A program made the translations under genes and the position numbers. Below are positions 34,952 through 40,520 of a stretch of DNA of 40,520 bases, piece by piece; the first letter of the stretch is position 1, and each line of letters starts with the position of its first letter. Under the pieces are notes generated by a model. It saw only the letters and a list, made by a program, of their open reading frames with translations, was not told the origin of the DNA and did no database searches. The stretch is from Candidatus Obscuribacterales bacterium (GTDB taxonomy: Bacteria; Cyanobacteriota; Vampirovibrionia; Obscuribacterales; Obscuribacteraceae). The stretch spans positions 1 through 40,520 of the forward strand of contig JAIEQI010000053.1 in the NCBI GenBank assembly GCA_019747875.1. Direction: 5' to 3'.

Positions 34952-35869
34952 GTGACACGAGTTCTCGTAACCGGCGCAAGCGGCTTCATTGGCAGACATA
35001 GCATCAAGCACCTCCTTGAATCGGGGTTCGAGGTTCACGCGATTTACAACCGCATAAGGCGCGCTGGCGAACTTATGCAGGCACCCAAGTTAGTTTGGTA
35101 TGAAGGCAATCTGATGGATCGCGGCAGTACAGATTCCCTCCTGGCTCAGTTGAAAGCAACCCATCTATTGCATTTTGCCTGGTATGCAGAACCAAACAAA
35201 TTTTGGGATGCTCCGCAGAACTTGGAATGGTTACAGGCCAGCTCGGCTTTGCTTAAGAGCTTCGCAAGAAACGGTGGTAAAAGATTTGTCGGCGCCGGTA
35301 CCTGCGCTGAATATGATTGGTCGCAAGGAAAATTGAGCGAGAACTCAACGCCGATCAACCCCGCATCCCTTTACGGCTCCTGCAAATCAAATTTCCAAAA
35401 ATACGCCGAGACATTTTGCAAAGAAAACAATATGTCTTTTGCCTGGGGACGTTTGTTTTGGCTTTATGGACCTGGTGAGGACGCGCGCCGATTGATTCCG
35501 TATGTGATCAACAGCCTACTTTCAGGCGAAGAAGCGCTTTGCACAGAAGGAACGCAAATGCGTGACTACATGTATGTCGATGATGTGGGCAGAGCGTTCG
35601 CCGATATTCTGAAATCGAATAAGGAAGGCGCATTCAACATTGGCTCTGGGCAAGCAGTCAAAGTGGGCGATCTCATAAATCACGTGGGCAAGCTGCTAGA
35701 CCGCAAAGAATTGATTAATCTAGGCGCACGCCCTACGCCTCCGAACGAGGCACCGCTTGTGGTGGCTGACATCTCACGGCTATATCACGAATTGAACTTC
35801 CGTTCGCAGTACAATCTCGATACTGGTATTCGCGAAACCATTGATTGGTGGCAGAAAAAGCTGTTCTAA
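34952..35869 (+). CDS. NAD(P)-dependent nucleotide-sugar epimerase/reductase (extended SDR)
   Basis: 305 residues from a GTG with GAGG five bases upstream. Glycine motif VTGASGFIGRHSI near 5-17; GAGTCAEYDWSQG in the Ser/Thr site region; catalytic YGSCK; GRLFWLYGPGEDARRLIPYV and RDYMYVDDVGRAFADIL as in nucleotide-sugar SDRs. It resembles reductases and epimerases of dideoxy- or deoxysugar routes, so CDP- or dTDP-linked substrates are plausible given rfbF and the rml genes nearby, but the substrate is not identifiable. It starts seven bases after the DprE2-like gene, in the same operon, and ends five bases from a convergent gene. Confidence 0.8.
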   Translation: MTRVLVTGASGFIGRHSIKHLLESGFEVHAIYNRIRRAGELMQAPKLVWYEGNLMDRGSTDSLLAQLKATHLLHFAWYAEPNKFWDAPQNLEWLQASSALLKSFARNGGKRFVGAGTCAEYDWSQGKLSENSTPINPASLYGSCKSNFQKYAETFCKENNMSFAWGRLFWLYGPGEDARRLIPYVINSLLSGEEALCTEGTQMRDYMYVDDVGRAFADILKSNKEGAFNIGSGQAVKVGDLINHVGKLLDRKELINLGARPTPPNEAPLVVADISRLYHELNFRSQYNLDTGIRETIDWWQKKLF

Positions 35870-35874
35870 TAGGG

Positions 35875-37239
35875 CTACTGAGGGTAGCTCCAGGGTGCCG
35901 GTGCATCCGAGGCAGGTTGCTTAGGTTCTTCCCATGCCGGAGACTGATAAGCAGGATAGTTTGCAGCACCCAAGCTGGCCAATGCCAAGAAGGCTGCATC
36001 GGCTCGAGCGGCATTTGAGCTCGCCCGCAGGATCGACAAGTAGGGAATTGCCGCATTCGCTTTGGCTAGTCCAACCAATCCGATGATAGCGGGGGCATTA
36101 TCTATGCCGGGATGATATCCAGTAGCGCATCTAAACTGATGCGGATGAGCTTTGTCATAGCTCTGTTTCTCAGATTCCTTTTCAGCATACAATTGCAGAG
36201 CTCGAACAAAACACGCTTTGCTTTCGTCCGAGAATGGCAAGCCAATTGACTGAAATAAGCCAAGCGCTAAGTGAGAACTATAAGATTCACGATTCTCATC
36301 AATTATACTTATCAGGAAAGGGACGGCCGGAGCCGCATCCGCTCCGAAGCGAGGAAGCAACTGCAAAGCCTGGTTACGGCGCTGCGGATCCTTAAGAACC
36401 TCAACCAATACAGGAATTACCAGAGCCGATTTCTCCGGATACTCACAGAGGGTACGCCTTGCTTCGTAGCCCAAGCTTTGGTCAGCACCTTTGGCGAGCT
36501 TCAAGTAATAAGGAAACATGTTCTCTCTGTCTGCGGACGTCAACCGCCTCAATTGACTAAGAAACTGGGCCTTCGTTTGACCTTGCCCATCTCGACCAAT
36601 TGCATCCATGAGTTCTTTTACGGCCCGCTCTTTAGGCACCATGTAGCAGAGTGTACTAGCAGCAATAACCTTGTTCCTTTCCGATGGATCATGTTTCATC
36701 TTTTCGAGAACGACTTCCACCAAGCTAGCTGGAGCAGTCGCGCCACTTTCCATAGCGATCGAGCCCGTAACTACTAAGGCGTCGGCAATCCCCTTCTCTG
36801 TTGTTGCCTGGAGCAGCAGCGGCATGGCCGCATAAGCTTCCGGTATTTTGCAAAGAACCCATTGCGCGTTAAACCGGTCGAACGTACCATTTTTCAAGCC
36901 CTGGACTACGGGCGATACCACTTTTTCTCCAATACTTTGAAGCATATTTGCACAAGCTCGCCGCTCTTTGTGATCTTTGCTTTTCTCCATTCGGTTCATA
37001 AGAAATGGAATAGCTACACGCTCATACTCCTTCAGCTTCGCAAAGATGGATTCAGGCGTAGAAATTACATCCAATGTGCCTGGATGACTCCATTGCCGCT
37101 TGTGCAAAAGAAGGTTATAGCTGGAAAATAGGTCATTCACATCTGTTTCTTGCTGCGACATCGGCTCACTTTTAGCAAGACTGACAGGAGCGCAACAGAG
37201 GAAGAGCACAACTAATGCAAAGAGAATATTGTAGTTCAC
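35875..37239 (-). CDS. Exported HEAT-repeat protein
   Basis: 454 residues from a GTG at 37239 that has GGAG seven bases upstream and gives a clean signal peptide (ILFALVVLFLCCAPVSLAKS). Starts further up (to 37392) would add about 50 charged residues before it. The mature protein is a series of helical pairs of about 35-40 residues with HEAT-like Ala/Leu/Pro spacing (VIPVLVEVLKDPQRRNQALQ, then LLPRFGADAAPAVPFLISII), ending in a Pro/Ala-rich tail. HEAT arrays are binding scaffolds; no enzyme motif is seen. It is periplasmic or surface exposed by prediction. Confidence 0.75.
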   Translation of the reverse strand: MNYNILFALVVLFLCCAPVSLAKSEPMSQQETDVNDLFSSYNLLLHKRQWSHPGTLDVISTPESIFAKLKEYERVAIPFLMNRMEKSKDHKERRACANMLQSIGEKVVSPVVQGLKNGTFDRFNAQWVLCKIPEAYAAMPLLLQATTEKGIADALVVTGSIAMESGATAPASLVEVVLEKMKHDPSERNKVIAASTLCYMVPKERAVKELMDAIGRDGQGQTKAQFLSQLRRLTSADRENMFPYYLKLAKGADQSLGYEARRTLCEYPEKSALVIPVLVEVLKDPQRRNQALQLLPRFGADAAPAVPFLISIIDENRESYSSHLALGLFQSIGLPFSDESKACFVRALQLYAEKESEKQSYDKAHPHQFRCATGYHPGIDNAPAIIGLVGLAKANAAIPYLSILRASSNAARADAAFLALASLGAANYPAYQSPAWEEPKQPASDAPAPWSYPQ

Positions 37240-37408
37240 GCGCAATCTCCAGAGAGGAAACGTCGAGAGCAAACACATAGTAAGGAATTTGAATTCTTCG
37301 ATTCTACTTTCGTTGCCAAAATCGACAATAGGGTTTATCCCGGAATTAATCTGAGAACCTAGTCTTTCCCCCCTTTTTCTAAATCTGTCCAAAGGTTATC
37401 GTAATGAG

Positions 37409-37441
37409 CGATTCTGGGAGTGTCGGCGTCTTGCCGACTTC
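37409..37441 (-). repeat. Diverged intergenic copy of the REP-like element
   Basis: On the minus strand it aligns over the full 33 bases with the elements at 15597 and 32844, with six substitutions. The palindrome is GTCGGC-GTCTT-GCCGAC (37422-37438). It lies between the divergent HEAT and small exported protein genes. A run of eight T (37456-37463) is too far away to make it a terminator. Confidence 0.7.
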
Positions 37442-37494
37442 GAACTTAGGGCACGTTTTTTTTGCTATTAGACATGCAGAGGACAAAAACTGAT

Positions 37495-38121
37495 ATGAAC
37501 AAGAGATTCCTGCTTCAATTCATTCTGTGCATAATATATCTGCTTACCTCCGATTGCTCGTCGATTGCTCAGGTTCCCAAGAAACGAACCGTTCTTGTGG
37601 AAAATGTTGAATGCGCGAACGCCGAACCGGTCCAAATTGCTGACGATAGAAACGGCAACGTCCACATGGTCGGGGCACACGAAGGCGTATTGCCCGATGG
37701 ACGCGAAAGGCGCGCAGGTGAACATCCGACAACAGAAATAGCGGTTGTGGTTTCGAAGAAACCGCAACCTATCACATTGATACTAAGTTCTTATAACCCG
37801 GTGCGCTGGAATGTAACTCTACAACCAGGCGCACAGATTCAAAAGATAATCGTAAGTTCCTATCATGCTTCAGAAGTGATCGGACAAGCAAGCGATGTGC
37901 CAATAATTGTTCTTTGCAGAACCGCCCATGCGTGGGGTCCGAATGTATCAATCAGCGGGATGGAACCCTTCTACACTTATAAGAGATTGGGCTTAGGTCC
38001 AAATCGACGCTTTGAACTTCGGGACTGGGAACACATTGCAGAAGTAATGAAAGAACTCAAACTAGGAAACACCCTTTCCACGTTTCAGGGCTCCTATCAA
38101 GGCATAAGGTACTTCGTTTAG
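37495..38121 (+). CDS. Small exported protein of unknown function
   Basis: 208 residues from the ATG at 37495; upstream in-frame starts (TTG 37462, ATG 37474) add polar residues before the signal peptide. Signal peptide about 1-26 (FLLQFILCIIYLLTSDCSSI), then a beta-rich domain with a notable core, ITLILSSYNPVRWNVTLQPG, followed by QKIIVSSYHASEVIG. I have the impression that this core recurs in other exported proteins but cannot name the family. AGAGG stands 13 bases before the ATG, rather far. The gene is divergent from the HEAT protein gene and separated from it by the REP-like copy. Confidence 0.65.
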   Translation: MNKRFLLQFILCIIYLLTSDCSSIAQVPKKRTVLVENVECANAEPVQIADDRNGNVHMVGAHEGVLPDGRERRAGEHPTTEIAVVVSKKPQPITLILSSYNPVRWNVTLQPGAQIQKIIVSSYHASEVIGQASDVPIIVLCRTAHAWGPNVSISGMEPFYTYKRLGLGPNRRFELRDWEHIAEVMKELKLGNTLSTFQGSYQGIRYFV

Positions 38122-38217
38122 TCCTGACCATATCGTTCCCATTCTCACAAGCAATGCCAGAACTGAAGTTTGAAATCAGAGCGCAAGGTATCTTGCTCCA
38201 AGGATGGAAGAGAGCTT

Positions 38218-40520
38218 TCAGAGAAGAGCTCTTCCACGCCTGAATATACCTATGCCGATTGCCAGTAATGCCAGGAGCGAACAAGCCAGACTCAGATAAT
38301 AACTAGTTGGTGCAAAATAAAATTGGACGATGTGCTTACCGGCATCGATTCTCACAGCTTTAAATAGCAGATTGCAGTTGAATATTTCAGAGTCTTTTCC
38401 GTCAATGGTGCACTTCCATCCATCGTAGTTCGAATCGGTGAGAACGAGATAACCAGAAGCGGGAGCGTCAATAGAGCAGATCACCGTGTTTGAATTTGGG
38501 CGCTCGACATTCGCCGGAACGAGCGCAGACTTTTTCGATATTGGAGATTCATTTTCTGACTGGCTCTTTGAAGCATCTTCAACAATAGCCATCTGGTGCA
38601 TGTCAAAATCGGGCGAGGATAAACGATTCAAAATAATCGAGTAGTCATTTGCCCTCTGAGGAACTAAATACAACGCGCTTTGCACAAAATAAGCTTGAGG
38701 AAGCGCTTTGGTGTTCTCATAGACTCTGCAGCCATCTTGCTTAAACTCGCGGACTAATTTGTAGTGAGAGGAATTCTCAGCCGTTGCCTTATCGGGCTGA
38801 GCGATCTCAGCGACAACAAATACTTGTGAGCTTGGATTGGAATCGGAAACTGGGGGCTGCGACCCCGCACTGGAAAGTGTCAGTTTGCTTGCCTCATCCC
38901 GGGCGGAATTCCGCAACGTCTCTTTAGGTAAAATCCATTTTGCTGTCCAGGTATCCTTTATGCAGAACCCGGCTTTCAGAGGATACTGCGCGCCTTCAGG
39001 TAGCGGTATGTATTCGCTGTACACATTATCCTTCGAGGAATCAACAATGCTAATGCGCGTTTCTGAGCCAGACCAGACTATGTCTCCCCGCTTATCCAGT
39101 GCACAAAATTGAATAGCGTAACGATGATTGAGAGGTGATTTCAATTTCAATGAGAAATCAAATTTGACCTGCCGATTGCCTGGATCGAAGAAGAGCTTAG
39201 AATCCATAATGCGCATACCAGGCAACACCCCACCGATACGGCTCTTTCCTAAAGAGACTAGATTTTCCGTGCTGTCGTTCGCGCCTGAGACTGCGGATCG
39301 AGTCAGAACATACTTGACACTAGCCAGGTCAAGGAAATTAGAACAGGAATCTGGCATTCGATAAAAGTAGTTGTTATAGGTTTGAGCGCCACAAGCACGC
39401 AAGAATTCAATATACCGACGCGGCAGCACTGGGCAAAAGCAACGGAGATCACGCACTCCATAGTTCATACTTGCATTCGGAAGGACGAAGTTGTTGCCAG
39501 TCGAAACCGTACGTTCATTACTATCAGCTAGAAATTTCAACGGTGCCGGAGCGGTCATATCGTAAGGCGGGCAGTTCGGAAGGATACTTCTAGAAGGCAC
39601 AGCGATGCTCGCGAAGTTTAAGCAGAGCAGGGCCGTGACAGCAATTATCCTTGTGGCGACATTTTGAAAAAATAGCCAGAGAAGGGAGCAAACAAAGCCG
39701 GCAGTAGCAAACAAAGACGTGTAGGTGAGCAAGGAGCGGTTAGACCTCCATGCATCAGCAATTACCCCGTTGCTTCCTTCCAGACAAAAGACGAATGGCA
39801 AAAGTGCAGATAGTACAAATCCAACCACTAGCGGAATGACAAGTTTCTTCGTCCGATTTCTGAACAACGCGTCGAAGCCAAATCCCGCCAATAAAGACAG
39901 CAGGAGTAAAAGGTCTGGAATGCCATATAACGTCGAGACATAGTTAAACGGCTTTTGCGAAAGGAGATCCAGAAAAGGACCTTGTGGAACCGAGATGGCA
40001 AAAATAAAGAGTGAAGCCAGAGTCAGTGGAACGACGAAGCGATTCTTGAAAGTAAAGGCTAATGGAATCAGCAATACCGCAACACTTCCTATGAAATAGG
40101 GCTCCCACCCCTGGTTGACTAAGAGTCCATCCCAGAAGCTTTTCCAACTGACAAAAGGCAGTTCCGTTGAAGACAAGGCATCTTTATAGACGGTGGCTTG
40201 TCTCATGAACTGAACGAACGGCACCAAAAGTGGTGCCACTACCGCCATCGAGACGATTGCCGCAACGGCCATTAACTTTGTGGACAACCATACATTTCTG
40301 GGCGAGAAGCTGTTCTTAGAACCAGCAGCCATAGAAGCCGGCGGGACGCCGGCGCTCCCGGGTTCAGCCACAGCAAGAGCCGGGACATCGGCGCTCCCGG
40401 GTTCAGCCACAGCAAGAGCCGGGACATCGGCGCTCCCGGGATTAGCCACAGCAAGAGCCGGGACATCGGCGCTCCCGGGTTCAGCCACAGCAAGAGCCGG
40501 GACATCGGCGCTCCCGGGAT
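38218..40520 (-). CDS. YfhO-type polytopic membrane protein, 5' end outside window
   Basis: The frame is open from the stop at 38218 to the window edge (767 codons), so the start lies beyond it. About eight to ten hydrophobic segments occupy the first half seen here. A long extracytoplasmic region follows, and one final membrane segment precedes RRGRALL. The ending SGYLVLTDSNYDGWKCTIDG, with NLLFKAVRIDAGKHIVQFYF, is the hallmark of the YfhO family, linked in Gram-positives to glycosylation of lipoteichoic acid. It is likely a GT-C-fold glycosyltransferase. The part nearest the edge encodes tandem 13-residue repeats (PGSADVPALAVAE) derived from REP-like DNA, probably in a loop between membrane segments. 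Confidence 0.75.
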   Translation of the reverse strand, partial: PGSADVPALAVAEPGSADVPALAVANPGSADVPALAVAEPGSADVPALAVAEPGSAGVPPASMAAGSKNSFSPRNVWLSTKLMAVAAIVSMAVVAPLLVPFVQFMRQATVYKDALSSTELPFVSWKSFWDGLLVNQGWEPYFIGSVAVLLIPLAFTFKNRFVVPLTLASLFIFAISVPQGPFLDLLSQKPFNYVSTLYGIPDLLLLLSLLAGFGFDALFRNRTKKLVIPLVVGFVLSALLPFVFCLEGSNGVIADAWRSNRSLLTYTSLFATAGFVCSLLWLFFQNVATRIIAVTALLCLNFASIAVPSRSILPNCPPYDMTAPAPLKFLADSNERTVSTGNNFVLPNASMNYGVRDLRCFCPVLPRRYIEFLRACGAQTYNNYFYRMPDSCSNFLDLASVKYVLTRSAVSGANDSTENLVSLGKSRIGGVLPGMRIMDSKLFFDPGNRQVKFDFSLKLKSPLNHRYAIQFCALDKRGDIVWSGSETRISIVDSSKDNVYSEYIPLPEGAQYPLKAGFCIKDTWTAKWILPKETLRNSARDEASKLTLSSAGSQPPVSDSNPSSQVFVVAEIAQPDKATAENSSHYKLVREFKQDGCRVYENTKALPQAYFVQSALYLVPQRANDYSIILNRLSSPDFDMHQMAIVEDASKSQSENESPISKKSALVPANVERPNSNTVICSIDAPASGYLVLTDSNYDGWKCTIDGKDSEIFNCNLLFKAVRIDAGKHIVQFYFAPTSYYLSLACSLLALLAIGIGIFRRGRALL
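40328..40520 (-). repeat. 39-base tandem repeat array derived from the REP-like element
   Basis: Five units start at 40328, 40367, 40406, 40445 and 40484; the last is cut by the window edge. The first keeps the full palindrome GCCGGC-GGGAC-GCCGGC; the others share a shortened centre GCCGGGACATCGGC and are nearly identical to each other (GGGTTCA or GGGATTA at the junction). 39 is a multiple of three, so the reading frame is kept. The array continues beyond the window. Confidence 0.9.

Noticed and set aside
36271..36777. 168-codon plus-strand ORF
   Set aside because: It is antisense to the HEAT-repeat gene and encodes no recognisable protein.
38223..38234. Palindrome GAAGAGCTCTTC near the end of the YfhO-like gene
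   Set aside because: A 12-base perfect palindrome without loop or T-run, inside coding sequence; not a terminator.
40328..40520. CRISPR array
   Set aside because: The regular 39-base spacing has no unique spacers; whole units are nearly identical and are translated in frame, so this is a coding tandem repeat.

Overview
No rRNA, tRNA or taxonomic marker gene is present, so the source can only be suggested. It is a bacterium of moderate GC with a cell envelope rich in polysaccharide. Several things hint at a non-photosynthetic relative of cyanobacteria (Melainabacteria/Obscuribacterales type): a DUF433/DUF5615 toxin-antitoxin pair of the kind common in cyanobacteria, large uncharacterised proteins with glycine-rich helical N-termini, and palindromic repeats inside reading frames. 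This placement is inference.

Layout. 1-267: REP-like palindromes and no gene. 268-4271 (minus): a PolX-type protein with a decayed polymerase site but an intact PHP phosphoesterase, and an exported GH15-like glycosidase. 4453-5715 (plus): a hexosamine-6-phosphate isomerase and a DUF4240 protein. 5772-8479 (minus): a GT-C membrane glycosyltransferase coupled to a GT2 glycosyltransferase. 8649-14545: a dTDP-L-rhamnose locus (initiating phosphoglycosyltransferase, rmlA, rmlB, rmlD, an exported DUF2807 protein, and an rmlC-like gene). An antisense DUF433/DUF5615 toxin-antitoxin module with a frameshifted toxin separates the rmlC-like gene from the others. 14573-20406: a 1087-residue GT-C-like glycosyltransferase, an MBOAT O-acyltransferase and two small exported proteins. 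20444-21830: an aldo/keto reductase, and the ribosome-rescue factor ArfB on the other strand.

22054-29277 holds three large proteins without recognisable signal peptides: a sedolisin protease with an extra ~250-residue N-terminal region, an HEWNH zincin-like protein, and an 860-residue protein of unknown function followed by a small cupin. 29441-31465 (minus) holds an alpha/beta hydrolase and a glucose-1-phosphate cytidylyltransferase. 31626-35869 (plus) is a tight operon of a polyprenyl-phosphate GT2 glycosyltransferase, a DprE1-like oxidase, a DprE2-like reductase and a further SDR. 35875-40520 holds a HEAT-repeat protein, a small exported protein and a partial YfhO-type membrane protein.

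The main theme is surface glycan synthesis. dTDP-rhamnose and CDP-glucose enzymes, a lipid-carrier initiator, a DprE1/DprE2 epimerase pair that would act on a polyprenyl-phosphate sugar, several GT-C enzymes that use such donors, and an O-acyltransferase fit one envelope-polysaccharide programme. The most distinctive sequence feature is a 33-base palindromic element that is free of stop codons in all six frames. It lies in frame inside a GT-C gene and inside the DprE1-like gene, and is amplified as a 39-base tandem array in the YfhO-like gene at the right edge.
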